This document shows positions 22,424-34,084 of a stretch of DNA of 64,000 nt, piece after piece; position 1 is the first letter of the stretch; each line of letters starts with the position of its first letter. The notes under the pieces were generated by a model. It worked only from the letters and a program-made list of their open reading frames with translations, did no database searches and was not told the DNA's origin. The position numbers and the translations under genes were made by a program. The stretch spans positions 186,001 through 250,000 of the forward strand of contig JBOFBU010000002.1 of NCBI GenBank assembly GCA_051645705.1, read 5' to 3'. The DNA comes from UBA710 sp051645705 (GTDB lineage: Bacteria; Bacillota_I; Bacilli_A; Mycoplasmatales; Metamycoplasmataceae).

Positions 22424-23356
22424 TTATCCTTTAACTCCTCCTGATGATAATCCACTAACTAAATGTTTTTGTGAATAAATAAAAGCACAAGCAATAGGAA
22501 TTGAAGTAATAAGAGCTCCCGCTGCATATAATGGTTGGAAAACAAGTCTATTTGAATCAGGACTTAATAATTCAAATAATCCAATAGGTAATGTATATAA
22601 TTCTCTATTTCCTAATAATAATATTCTAGGTAAAATTACATCTCCAAAAGGTCCTATAAAACTTCATAAACCGATTATCGCAAGCATCGGTCTTGCAAGC
22701 GGCATAATAATTCTTATATAAGCTTTAAAATTACCACAACCATCAATTTTGGCTGAATCATCAATTTCATTTGAAATTGAATCTAAATATCCTTTTAATA
22801 CAAAAGTATTACCAGCTATTGATCCTCCTGAATAAATAATTATTAATGAACCAATAGCAGGTATTCCAAATGATTCTTTTAATAGCTGTGAAATAATATA
22901 TAAAACAATTAAAGCTAGTAATGAAGGAACCATTTGAATAAGCATTATTGAAAGAATTGATGCTTTTCTTCCTTTAAATCTAAATCTTGAATAAGCATAT
23001 CCTGTTAATGAAACAAATAAAATGGTTAAAATCATTGTTAAAATAGAAACCACTAAGGAATTTACAAGCCACCTTACAAAAATACCATTTTCTTTTTCAA
23101 ATAATTTTTGAAAATTATCTATTCCTAATTGGATATCTGTTAAATTAATAAATTGGGGATCAGATACATTAAAGGATGCAATAACCAAACCTAATATCGG
23201 AACTAAAATTATAACTGATCAACAAATTAATAATGTATATGCCATTCCTAATTTTGCTTTACCTAATATATTAAGCTTTATATCATCGCTTAAGTTTATT
23301 TTTCTTTCCATTTCATCTTTAGGAACTTTTATATTTGTTTTCTTTAATTTTGCCAT
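22424..23356 (-). CDS. malG: Maltodextrin ABC transporter permease, MalG
   Basis: This 310-residue permease has about six membrane helices. The EAA loop that docks on MalK reads SNEIDDSAKIDGCGNFKAYIRIIMPL in MalG style and is followed by LARPMLAIIGLW. A lysine-rich N-terminal tail of about 35 residues precedes the first helix. The ATG at 23356 has GAGG upstream, inside the last bases of malF; upstream in-frame starts would lie within malF and are less likely. Part of the malE-F-G-K operon. Confidence 0.93.
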
Positions 23357-23357
23357 T

Positions 23358-26300
23358 TTATACCTCACTTCCTCTTTTAAATGCTTTTGTTCTTGAAAAA
23401 CCAAATGCCGCTCCACCTACAATTACAATTGACATTAAAATAACCATAGCCGATGCAATTGCTTGATGTGACTCCATTTGTGTTCCACCACCTGATGTAA
23501 AAGTTATTTTGAAGATCCATGAAAGAATTATATCTGTATTTCCTGCTCCAAAAATTTCTGTATTTGGTGCTGGACCACCACCATTAAATAACCAAATTAA
23601 ACTGAAATTATTAAAATTAAACATAAATTGTCCTATTAATAAAGGAGCTATTTGAGCTGTAATAATAGGTGCTGTCATTGTTCAAAATTGCTTACCTTTT
23701 TTAGCCCCATCTATTGATGCTGCCTCATAAATATCGCCAGAAATTGATTTCATATTTCCTGTTATTAAAAGAACAATATATGAATGACCTAATCAACCTT
23801 GAATTAATATTAATAATACTCTTGAATAATTTTCATTAGTTGTTCAATCAATTGGAGAACTTATAACTCCTCAATTTAATAACAATGTATTTATAAATCC
23901 TGTTGAAGTATTTTCAAATATTGCTTTATAAAAAAGAATCATAACAAAAGCTGGAATCGCTCAAGGCAACATAAAAATCATTCTAAAAAATTTCTTACCT
24001 TTAATTCCTTTTTTCTCAATTGTAATAGCCATTACTGTACCGATAAAAAGAACTAAAACAGTTGTGCTTACCGCTCATACAATATTTCAAACAAATACTC
24101 TTCCTAATGGTTTAAAAATATCAGGATTAGAAAAAATATTAATAAAGTTTTCAAAACCAACTCAATTTGTTTCTTCTCCATTAGCTGGATTATGTCTAAA
24201 ACCAATATTTGTAAATGCTAATAAAATAGAAACAACTACAGGAACAATTGCTATAAAAAGAATCATAATTCAACCAGGAATTGAAATAGCATAAGGGAAT
24301 CCTTGATTCATAATGCTTTTTTTAGTAGCAAATCAAGAACTTGGCCTAATTCCACTTTCCATCGATCTACTTATTTTAAATGTATTGAGCGCAGAGAATA
24401 AAATATAAATTATAGAAATAATTAATAAAAATAATCCTATAACACCTTCTATTAATGCATATCTGGAATCAGAATATTCGACATGAGAACCAATAACATT
24501 TCCCGTTGGTCAAGATAATCTTACAAGACCTATAATTCCTTGCCCTTGTAAATTAAATGCCCCAAATGCATATGGAATAGCTAAAACATATAAAAATGTT
24601 GTTACCAAAAGAAGAAGAACTGCTTTTTTTCAGTTTTTAAAGAAAAATGATTCAGATCCAGGAAGTAAAAAAGCTAAAATTGTTAATCAAATTGAACTAT
24701 TTTTCTTTGTTTCTATTGGAATATTTTTATTTGCATTTAAAATATTTTGATTAAAATCATAAACATTTTCTTTGTATTTTTTTAAATAATTATTTTTAAG
24801 ATCAAAATATTCATATTTTGTTTTATTAGAAGGTTGTTTTAATTTAAACTCTTTAATATCTTCTTTATAAAATATTTTTTCTTTAGTAATTGCATTTTTA
24901 TATGCTTCTTTTGATATTTGTTTTTCTTTAACTTTTAAGTTTGTTTCTATTTTTATATTTTTAAATTTTTCTAATCTTTCATTTTTATAAATTTTTAATA
25001 AATTTTTATCTTCTTTTTCTTGACCTTTTGCTTCGTTTAAAAGCTTTTCTTTAATAATTTTTCTTTTATTTAAAAAATTATTTTTAATTTCTAAATCTCT
25101 TTTTGCAAAAATATTATATATTTGGCTTTGTTTAATTTTATAGTCACCATCGTAAGTTTTATCTTTTAATTTATTTCCTAAATTATTAAGATATTCAGAT
25201 TTTAAAAGTTTTTTTTCATCTCTATTTTTATAATTTAAAAAACTTAAAATTGATGATGGTTTTTTTATAAAAATATCAAAAGAAAAAGGAATAAAAAAGT
25301 TTCTTTCGTTTTCTTTTTGTTTTAAAATATTTTTATATTCTTTTTTGCTTTCTTTTTTGATTAAATTAATTGTTTTTTGATTATCTTTTGCTTTTTTAAT
25401 AATTTCATCATCAATACTTTTTTCAAATTTATTTATTTCATCAAGTTTCTTTTCAAAAAATTCGTTTTTATAAATTAATTTATTGTCTTGGTAAGTCTGA
25501 TTTATTGATATTTTTTCTTTTATTAATTTTTCTTTTGTATCTTTTTTAAACTCTAAAATATTATTTATTTTGTTATTTATTAAAAAGTTTATATTTGCTA
25601 AAATTTCTTTTATTTTTTCTTCTTTTTCTTCTGATTCAAATTTAAAATATGGCTGTGAATTAAAATTTCTTGCAATTTGGTTTAATATTTTTTTATAATT
25701 TTCTGCTAAATCTTTTGAATTTTCTTCTGATAAAATAAATTCAATAAAATACTGGTCTAAATATTTTAAAAAATTCTTTTCATCTAGATTAATAGATTTA
25801 ATTAAATTTGCTTTTAAAATATTAAATGAATTATCAATAGTTTTTATTTGAGTAATTTTTTCTTTAAATGTTAATTGATTATTTAAAAAAACATTTAATG
25901 ATTCATTATGAAAATTAAAAATATCAAAATATTCTTTTTCATCAGCTATAAAATTACTATAAAATTTTATTTTTTCTTCATTTGTTTTAGATTCTTTTTT
26001 AATAACTAATAGAAGATTTTTTAATAATGAAAGAATAGCTAAATTATTGTATTCAAAAATTCTTGCCTCTAAAAATAATTTATTAATTTTTGTTTCAATT
26101 ACATCTAATGAATCGCCTGTTTCTTTTAAAGATTTTATTGTTTTTTTTGTACTTTGAGTTTTGTTTTTTAAAGTATTTTTTAAATTTTTAATCTTATTTG
26201 AAATAAAATTATCTATTGGTAAATAATTTTCTAATGTAAATAATGATTCTTCTAAAGAAATTATTTCTGTTTTTGCTGATAATTTTTCTGTTTTAATATT

Positions 26301-26552
26301 TTCTTTTAATTCTGTTTTTAATTTTATTTTTAATTTTATAAAATTATTTTTAGCTTCTTTTTTAATTAATTTTTGTTTAGAAATATTTCTTTCTAAATTC
26401 AATCTTTTAGAATGAATTTTATTTTTAAGTTCTTCATTACCAAAATTTTCTTTATATCTAAATAAATCACCATAATAGTTTTGTAATAAAGGAGAATCAT
26501 CACTTAAAAAAGATTCTTCTATTTGCCATGACTCAGTATTATTTTTTTTCAT
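23358..26552 (-). CDS. malF: MalF permease with a 620-residue coiled-coil N-terminal extension
   Basis: A single 1064-residue table-4 frame; I followed it codon by codon from the extension into the permease. Residues 1 to about 620 are lysine/glutamate/asparagine-rich, have no cysteine, signal peptide or membrane helix, and look like long coiled coils. From about 622 (WLTILAFLLPGS) the protein is a multi-helix ABC permease with the EAA loop SGDIYEAASIDGAKKGKQF and the MalF-type final helices. An ordinary MalF is under 520 residues. The extension should lie in the cytoplasm, at the MalK side. The start (AAAGGAACTA upstream) overlaps the stop of the preceding membrane-protein gene as TAATG. Confidence 0.9.
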
Positions 26553-27088
26553 TAGTTCCTTTCTTTAATTTTTTTATTTCGATATTCTTGTAAAATTTCT
26601 GTTCTTTGTAATGATCTTGTTTTATTAAGTAATATTATTTCATAAACCATAATTGCTGAAATAGAATTTAAAAGAATAAACATAATAATTTCTATTCAAA
26701 GATCATATGGAGAGAAAAATATAAATATTGATGCTCCAACGAAAATTATTGCTCAAAAAGTTCTAAATATTAAACCATAACCATTTGTTCTTGCAAATAA
26801 TATGAATATAAAAAATATAATTATCATTGAAAGTCCACCAAAATAAATTGGCAAACTTCAGGAATTAAATATCGCTTCAGCATCTTTTACAGAAATAGTA
26901 CTTTGGCCATTTGAATCTTTATATCCATTTATTATTTTTTGAATTAATTCTTGTTTACTAACAAAATTAGCTACTAAAAAATAAATCGAAAATATAATAA
27001 CAAATAAAAATATTATTAATAATAACCCTTTAAAATTTTTTTCTTTTAACGGTTGCTTTTTTTGAAAAAATACTTCTTTATCTATCAT
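26552..27088 (-). CDS. Small membrane protein of the maltodextrin operon
   Basis: This 178-residue protein has about four membrane helices. One lies at 23-43 (GLLLIIFLFVIIFSIYFLV), then comes a short outside loop with a GYKDSNGQSTIS segment, then three close helices, and an arginine/lysine-rich tail. It sits between malE and malF with a TAATG overlap into malF and a 21-base gap after malE, so it is translated with the transporter. I do not know the family; a transporter accessory role is an inference from position only. Confidence 0.75.
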
Positions 27089-27109
27089 TAAATTTGCCTA
27101 ATTTACAAA

Positions 27110-28555
27110 TTATTTTGTTTTTGGAAGTGTTGAATTTGCTTTATTAATTGCTGTTGTAAATCCTGCAACTAATTGTTTTAATATAACATTAACATCAAAT
27201 CCTGTTGTCTTTTTAAATTCAGCTATTGATCCTTGTGAAGCTAATCCATTTGCATCTCAAGCTTCTCAAACATTTCCAAATTCTGCTTTACCATTATCTG
27301 GTCTTGTTCCTAAATTTATAGAACTAGATACAGCTTTTATTAATTGTTTATCACTTTCTGTTAAAGTAGTAGCTGAATCTAATATTTTTGTAGCTGCTGC
27401 TCCAAAAGTAATTTTTGATCCTTGAGTATAATTATCTAAAACTACTTCTTGATTAGATAAAATAATACTTATAAATTTTTGCATATCATCTATTTTTTTG
27501 GTGTTACCATTATTTCTTGCATTAATTCCATATAATCATCCACCAGGTGATTGAATATAACTAGGAACATTAACTATTGAAACAGTCCCATTTTCTGTAG
27601 CAGTTCAAACATTTTTTGCTCAAGAACCATCTATTACAAAAGCATCAGTTGCTGCTTTAAATAATTTTGATGATTCTGATGTAAATGATGGTCCTAAAAC
27701 ATTTATCAATCAATCTTTTCCATTAGCAGCTACAGATTTATTAATTTCTGTTGCATATTCAGAAATAAATGTTTTATATTTTTGTGCATTTGCATTAGTT
27801 CCTGGAGTTTCTAAAGATAACATATCTGAAGTATATTTACCTGTAGAAGAATCGATTCTAATTAATGAATTACCTAATTCTGTACCAGTTGTTTTAGCAG
27901 CATTTAATGCTCATCCTAATAGTCCAAGGTTGTATCATAAATCAGGTGCTTTTGTTGAATACATACTTGTTTTTCATCCGTTTGTATTAACATCTGCCAT
28001 TATTTTTGTTAAAGAATCAAATTGTTTTGCATCTCCATATTTACTTCCTTTTACAAAAGCAACAAGAGCTTCTTTATTTTGTTGATATCCATAATATTGA
28101 GTACCAATTAAAGTTGTTTCACCAAATTGTTTTATTTCATCTTCTGTTACTTGTCCGTCATTATTAAAATCGAATATTTCTTTATTTAAATCTGCATCTC
28201 CAAAAGTAGCTAAATCCATTCCTAAAAGTGCTTTATTTTGAACTAAACTTGGAATTCTATCTATTGGGATATATAATAAATCAGCTACTGTTTGATTTTT
28301 AAATCCTAATGTATTAATTAAATCAAGTGCATCAAATGAACCAGATACTTTATATTCAATAGGTGCTCCATTTGGATTAGATTCTTTATATGCTTTTATT
28401 GCTTTCTCTATCATTTGAACTTGATTAGCTTCAACATAAATTCCAATTGCTCCTTCACTAAATCCTGTTGAAGTTGAACAAGATGTTGCTATAGTTGCCC
28501 CAGCTACAACTCCTCCTATTGCCAAAGGTAATAGTAATAATTTACTTTTTTTCAT
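27110..28555 (-). CDS. malE: Maltodextrin-binding lipoprotein, MalE-like
   Basis: This 481-residue protein has a lipoprotein signal peptide with lipobox ATIATSC (C26). The remainder has solute-binding-protein features: GIYVEANQVQMIEKAIKAYKE near the N-terminus, a central GSWAKNVWTATENG block like the sugar-stacking region of extracellular binding proteins, and a helical C-terminus. Residues 129-140 form an EF-hand-like loop (DFNNDGQVTEDE). It is the first gene of the operon, with AAGGAAAAT before the ATG. Its ligand is inferred from the neighbouring malF, malG, malK and alpha-glucan enzymes. Confidence 0.88.
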
Positions 28556-28629
28556 ATTTTCCTTAAATTCTATTTATTGTGTTTATTTTTTTTACTTTAT
28601 ATGTATTTTAAAAAATATCATAAATACAT

Positions 28630-28635
28630 TATAAT
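28630..28635 (+). promoter_or_regulatory. Candidate -10 element for the MATE-GH13 gene
   Basis: TATAAT on the plus strand lies 38 bases before the ATG of the MATE-GH13 gene, in the 118-base divergent region shared with malE. No clear -35 box is visible, which is common in mollicutes. Confidence 0.4.
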
Positions 28636-28673
28636 ACTAATTAATTAATTTTTAAAAATTAAAATATAAATAT

Positions 28674-31600
28674 ATGAAAAATCAAAGTAAAACTTACAAG
28701 GATAATTTATCATTAATTGGTGTTTCTTTACCGATTCTTATAATGGTATTAATTTCAGTTTCGGCTCCTATCATTAATACTTTAATTGTTTCTTTATCTG
28801 GAAATGGTTCTCAGAATATTCAAGCTGTTGGAATAGCATCACAAATTTCTTCTCTTTTTTCAACATTAATAACCCTTGTTTCAGGAGGAATAGGAGTAGT
28901 AATAGGTGCTCTAATAGGAAAAAAGAAGGAAATTAAAGTTATTCAAAATTCTATTTTAAGCATTATGATTATAGGAATTATTTTTTCTTTAATTATTTAT
29001 TTATTGGCTGCCGCACTATTTCCAATTTTAATTCCCGCTTTTGGTGCAAGTTTTGGAGATTTGATTTATCTTCAAGCGCTTGAATATGGAGAATTAATTT
29101 CAATTACAATAATTATTTCTGCTATAACAGCGACTATGTCAATTTCTATTAATTCTTACGGATATTCTATGCATACTTCTTTTATTTCCATTGCTGGAAT
29201 TTTTTTAGATCTTATATTAACTTTTATTTTAGTGTATGTTATTGATTTAGGAACTCTTGGTTCAGCTCTTGGAACAATAATTGCTCAAAGCATTAGTTTT
29301 CTTCTTATTTTTATTATATTTAATTTAAAAATTATGAAATTAACTTTTAAAAATTTTGTTTTTGAAAAAAATGTTATTAAAAAATTAATTAAAATTAGTT
29401 TACCAATTAGTATAGAAAAAATAAGTTATACATTTGCAATGACTACACTTGGTATTATTGTTTCCCAAGGAGCATTAAAATTTCCTGGGGTTTTTTATTT
29501 TCCAGAAACTGAAAAAAATTATTTGATTATTTCAAGAACAATGGTTTCTACTTTTATAAATTTAATAACGGTAACATCAATTGCTTTTGCTAGTGGAGCT
29601 GAAATTTTAGTTTCTAGAAAATTTGGTGCAAAGGATTTAGATGCTGGTAAAAAATATTTGAGAAAGGCATTATGAATTTCCCTTGTTGTTGATATTTTTT
29701 TAGCAATTCTTTTTTGTATTATCGGTAAATTCTACCTAATTGATTTTTTTGCAATAGGAGATAAAGAGTTTTATACTCCTGAAAGAATATCCATTTTTAA
29801 TAGTTTAATTTTTTTTCCTTTAATTATTTCTATTTTTTTACAAGGAGGAAGAACATTAAATATTATTTTTTTAGTTGGGGCAAGAGCAAGTGGAAATGTT
29901 AGAATTAATTCTATACTTTCTGTAATTACAACATGAGTAATTGTTCTTTTTTGTTTTTTAATTAGTTATGTATTTTTAAGTGATAATCCTCATTCATTTC
30001 TTTATGGAATAAATGGTGTTTTTCTAGCAATGGCACTAGATGAAATTATAAGAGGTATAATAAATTATATAATTTGAATTAAAAGGGCAGAAAAAATGGA
30101 TTTAGAGTTTAAAAAAAATAAAATTGATTGATGAAAAAAGGTAGTAGTTTATCAGGTATATCCAAGATCTTTTTACGATAGTGATAATGATGGTAATGGA
30201 GATATAAATGGAATTATAAAAAAATTAGATTATTTAAAACAATTAGGAATAGGAGCAATATGACTTGGACCTATTTATAAATCACCTATGGTTGATAATG
30301 GTTATGATGTAGAAGACTATTTTTCAATAAATGAATTATATGGGACTATGGATGATTTTGATAATTTAATTACAGAATCAAATAAAAGAGATATAAAAAT
30401 TATTTTAGATATAGTTCCAAATCATACTTCAGATACTCATAAATGATTTAAAGCAGCTCTTGAAGGTGATGAAAAATATAAAGATTATTACGTTTTCAAA
30501 GATAAACCAATTTTAGAAATTGATTCTGTATTTGGAGGATGTGCTTGAACACAATATAAAGATCAATGATATTTACATAAATTTGCTCCTACTCAAGTAG
30601 ACCTAAATTGAACAAATAAAAATGTTAGAGATGAATTTAAAAAGATAACTGATTTTTGAATAAAAAGAGGGGTTTTTGGTTTCCGTTTTGACGTTATTGA
30701 TGATATTGCTAAAAATTTAGATATTGATAAAATTAATAAAGGAGAAAATATTGATATTAAAAGGCTTCATGAATATGTTTATGAATGAAGAAATGATAGT
30801 ATTTGAAAAAATTATGATTTATTAACTGTAGGAGAATCTTGAGATGCTTCCGTTGAAAAAGCTATTATGTATTCAAGCCCTAAAAATAAAGAACTAGCTA
30901 TGGTTTTTGGTTTTGAGCACATGACTACAAATTGAACAAACAATAAATGAAATCAAGATAAATTTAATTTAGTAAAATTCAAAACTATAATTGAAAAATG
31001 ACAAATTGGATTATATAAAAAAGGTTGAAATTCAATATTTTTAAATAATCATGATTTTCCTAGACTTTTATCAAATTTTGGAAATGATAAAAAATATAGA
31101 ATAGAAAGTGGAAAATGTATTTCTTTAACTATGCATTTTCTTCAAGGAACTCCATATATTTTTCAAGGAGAAGAAATAGGAATGACAAATAATGACTTTG
31201 TTTCTCTTAATGAGCATAACGATGTAGAAGTTCATCAATTATTTAAAACGTGAAAAGAAAATGATATAAATTGAACTGAAGAAAAACATTTATCATTTGT
31301 TAAGAAAATGAATAGAGATAATGCAAGAACTCCAATGCAATGAAATGATGAAGAAAATGCAGGATTTAGCAATGTTAAGCCTTGGTTAAAAGTTAATAAT
31401 AATTATAAAAAAATTAATTGTAAAAACGCTCTTGAAGATAATAATTCTCTTTTTTATTGATATAAAAAATTAATTACATTAAGAAGTGAAAATAATGAAC
31501 TACAAAACATTATTATTGATGGTAGTTTTGAAATAGAAAAAATCGAAGATGAAAATTTATTTATTTATAAAAGAAAATTAGAAAATAAATGAGTAAAAAT

Positions 31601-31742
31601 TATAGCTAATTGATCAAATGAAAAAATCGAATTAAAAGAAGACTTTTTACAAGAACAAGAAGAAATTATTATAAATAATTATGATTCTTTTGACAATAAA
31701 TTATTAAGTCCTTGACAAGTTATTGTTGTTAAAAATTATTAA
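28674..31742 (+). CDS. Fusion of a MATE-type transporter and a GH13 alpha-glucosidase
   Basis: A single 1022-residue table-4 frame. I read every codon from 29673 to the GH13 start and found no TAA, TAG or frameshift. Residues 1 to about 470 are a complete MATE/MOP transporter of about 12 helices, with two MatE-like halves. From ATG codon 475 a complete GH13 enzyme follows: WWKKVVVYQVYPRSFYDSD and DNDGNGDING, then FRFDVIDD (D673), VGESWDAS (E721), NNHDFPRLL (D794), FQGEEIGM and NARTPMQWN, as in oligo-1,6-glucosidases. There is no signal peptide, so the enzyme should face the cytoplasm. AAAAGGG precedes ATG 30096, so internal initiation giving free enzyme is possible. Confidence 0.88.
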
Positions 31743-31770
31743 TATTAATTACTTAATAAAAATAAAATAA

Positions 31771-31800
31771 AAAAAAGGAATTATTTATTCCTTTTTTATT
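31771..31800. terminator. Bidirectional terminator
   Basis: GGAAT and ATTCC pair around a five-base loop, flanked by A runs on one side and T runs on the other, so it can act in both directions. It lies between the MATE-GH13 stop and the convergent rplQ stop. Confidence 0.8.
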
Positions 31801-31815
31801 TATTAAATTATTTTT

Positions 31816-32178
31816 TTATACTAATGAAAGTATTGCCATTTTTGTAGCATCACCTTGACGTGCTGGAAGTTTAACTATTCTTGTATATCCTCCATTACGA
31901 TCTTTATATTTAGGACCAATTGTATCAAAAAGATATTTTAGAACTGGTGTTCCATCTTTTGTAGTTACAGGTCTTAAAAAAGCAGCTGCTTCTCTTCTTG
32001 AAGATAAAGTATTTTTTTTCGCTTTAGTAATCATTTTTTCAACAAATCTTCTTACTTCTTTTGCTCTAACTTCCGTTGTAGTTATTTTTCCATAAAGTAA
32101 AACATCTGTTGCAAGTGAACGCATTACTTGTTTTCTTCAAGTAGCATTTCTTCTAAACAATTGATGTGGATTAGCCAT
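31816..32178 (-). CDS. rplQ: 50S ribosomal protein L17
   Basis: The 120-residue protein begins MANPHQLFRRNATWRKQVMR with TGA as Trp, followed by LATDVLLYGKITTTEVRAKE, a classic L17 sequence, and ends GDATKMAILSLV. L17 binds 23S rRNA near the exit-tunnel region. Its ATG overlaps the rpoA stop (TAATG), and a terminator follows it. Confidence 0.98.
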
Positions 32179-33185
32179 TATTCATCACCCCTAGCTAAAT
32201 CAATATTTTTTTCTTTTAATTTTTGAATTATTTCAACAACTGATTTTTCTCCAATTGAATTAATATTTCTTAAATCAGCTGCTGATAATTTAACTAAATC
32301 AGATACTTTTGTAATATTTGCTTTTCTTAATCCATTTAATGATCTAACATTTAAATCTAAATCTTCAATAGTAATAGAGTCAAATTTTGAAAATTCTTTT
32401 TTGATTTCTTTTTGAATAAATACTTCATTTATATCTAAATTACTAATGTTTCCAATAATACTTAAATGAGCCATTAAAATTTTTGATGCTTGAGATAATG
32501 CTTCTTTTGCAGAAATAGAACCATTAGTTTCAACTTCGATTTGTAATTCTTCTAAAACATCATATGATGATGTATGTAATTCTTCAGTTTTATGAGAAAC
32601 TTTTAAAATTGGTGAAAAATTAGAATCAATTGCAATAAGTTTTCCATCTTTAATATTTGATTCAATATCTGCTCTTCTATCTGATATTAAAATTTTATTT
32701 AATTCAGAATCTATATATCCTCTTCCAGATTTTACAAATAATTCTATTTCTATTTCTCTTTTACCTGAAAGATTTGCAATAACTGTATCTAATTTTGTTC
32801 CATCAGCAAATTTCAATTGTGGTGGTAAAATTAAATCACCGATTTTAAGAGATCCTTCTTTTGCTGATTTAAAACTTATTTTGAAAATTTGACCACTTGT
32901 AAAAATATCTTCATCATAGAAAAATTTTATTTTTGAAAGTTTAGATGTTAAAGAAATAACATCTAAATCAAGACCTTCTATAATTTGATATTCATAATCT
33001 ATTCCAGATATTTTTATAGCAAATGCAGATACACCATAAACAGAAGATAATAAAACTCTTCTAAGTGATGTTCCTAATGTATTTGCCATTCCTCTTTCAA
33101 GAGGGCTAATAATAAATTTAGTATTATTATCAGAAATTCTTTCTGATTTTATTTCGTTGTAATTAATTTTTGTTAATTTAGACAT
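32178..33185 (-). CDS. rpoA: RNA polymerase alpha subunit
   Basis: This 335-residue protein has the alpha N-terminal dimerisation domain (FIISPLERGMANTLGTSLRR) that assembles beta and beta'. It also has a complete C-terminal domain, with DLDLNVRSLNGLRKANIT and helix-hairpin-helix-like INSIGEKSVVEIIQKL. The frame starts at 33185 and its stop overlaps rplQ. Standard length for the family. Confidence 0.98.
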   Translation of the reverse strand: MSKLTKINYNEIKSERISDNNTKFIISPLERGMANTLGTSLRRVLLSSVYGVSAFAIKISGIDYEYQIIEGLDLDVISLTSKLSKIKFFYDEDIFTSGQIFKISFKSAKEGSLKIGDLILPPQLKFADGTKLDTVIANLSGKREIEIELFVKSGRGYIDSELNKILISDRRADIESNIKDGKLIAIDSNFSPILKVSHKTEELHTSSYDVLEELQIEVETNGSISAKEALSQASKILMAHLSIIGNISNLDINEVFIQKEIKKEFSKFDSITIEDLDLNVRSLNGLRKANITKVSDLVKLSAADLRNINSIGEKSVVEIIQKLKEKNIDLARGDE

Positions 33186-33188
33186 TTT

Positions 33189-33569
33189 TTACTTCCTTCT
33201 CATTAATATTTTTTTAGGTGGTCTTGTTCCATTATGAGGGATTGGAGTTACATCTTCTATTGATTTAACAACAATTCCTGATACTTCTATTTGTTTTCTT
33301 GCAGCATCTTTTCCTGGACCTATACCTTTTAATTTAACATTAACTTCTTTAAGACCAAATTTTTTAGCTTCAGTTGCAGCAGCTGCTGCTGCTAATCCGG
33401 CGGCATGAGGAGTTTTTTTCTTAGTTCCTTTATATCCGATTGTTCCTGAGGAAGATCAAGCAAAAACATTTCCTTGTTCATCAGAAAAAGAAACTATTGT
33501 ATTTTGGTGAGATGAATGAATATGCGCTATACCTTGTGTTATAACTTTTTTCTTAGTTTTTTTAGCCAT
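33189..33569 (-). CDS. rpsK: 30S ribosomal protein S11
   Basis: The 126-residue protein contains GIAHIHSSHQNTIVSFSDEQ, WSSSGTIGYKGTKKKTPHAA, and the conserved C-terminus VTPIPHNGTRPPKKILMRRK. It is a platform protein of the small subunit. It precedes rpoA by three bases and follows rpsM by nine, the conserved alpha-operon order. Confidence 0.97.
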
Positions 33570-33578
33570 AATTACTCC

Positions 33579-33944
33579 TTACTTTTTCTTCCCGGTAGGA
33601 CTTTTTCTTGGTCCTTTTCTAGTTCTAGCATTTTTCTGAGTTACTTGTCCTCTAACTGGAAGACCTTTTCTATGTCTAATTCCACGATATGCCTTAATTT
33701 CCATAAGTCTTTTGATGTTCATCCCAACATCTCTTCTTAAATCACCTTCAGTTACATATTCTGCTGCAAACTTTCTAATAGAAGATAATTGTGCCTCACT
33801 TAAATCTTTTACTTTGACATTTTCATCAATGTTTGATTTTTTCAAAATATCTTTTGATAGTGAACGACCAATTCCATATATATACGTTAAAGAGATAACT
33901 ACTCTTTTATTTTCTGGAATTTCAATATTTAAAATTCTAGCCAT
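33579..33944 (-). CDS. rpsM: 30S ribosomal protein S13
   Basis: The 121-residue protein begins MARILNIEIPENKRVVISLT. It carries YIYGIGRSLSKDIL and the basic C-terminal RGIRHRKGLPVRGQ, TQKNARTRKGP and KSPTGKKK blocks that reach the tRNA sites. Standard length and operon position between rpmJ and rpsK. Confidence 0.98.
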   Translation of the reverse strand: MARILNIEIPENKRVVISLTYIYGIGRSLSKDILKKSNIDENVKVKDLSEAQLSSIRKFAAEYVTEGDLRRDVGMNIKRLMEIKAYRGIRHRKGLPVRGQVTQKNARTRKGPRKSPTGKKK

Positions 33945-33947
33945 TTA

Positions 33948-34061
33948 TTACCCTTGTCTTTGTTTGTGCTTTGGATGGATACAAATTGCACGAACAATTC
34001 CCTTTCTTTTTATCATTTTACAATCTTTACAGATTGGTTTAACAGATGATCTTACTTTCAT
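33948..34061 (-). CDS. rpmJ: 50S ribosomal protein L36
   Basis: A 37-residue zinc-ribbon protein starting MKVRSSVKPICKDCKMIKRK. The four ligand residues C11, C14, C27 and H32 are all present, so this is the zinc-binding form. It lies between infA and rpsM, three bases before rpsM. Confidence 0.97.
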   Translation of the reverse strand: MKVRSSVKPICKDCKMIKRKGIVRAICIHPKHKQRQG

Positions 34062-34084
34062 AAAATCCTTTCCTTATTTATTAT

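Noticed and set aside
24687..26552. A stand-alone SMC-like or coiled-coil gene
   Set aside because: The frame continues past TGA at 24687 directly into the MalF permease with no stop and no clear internal ribosome-binding site, so it is an extension of malF.
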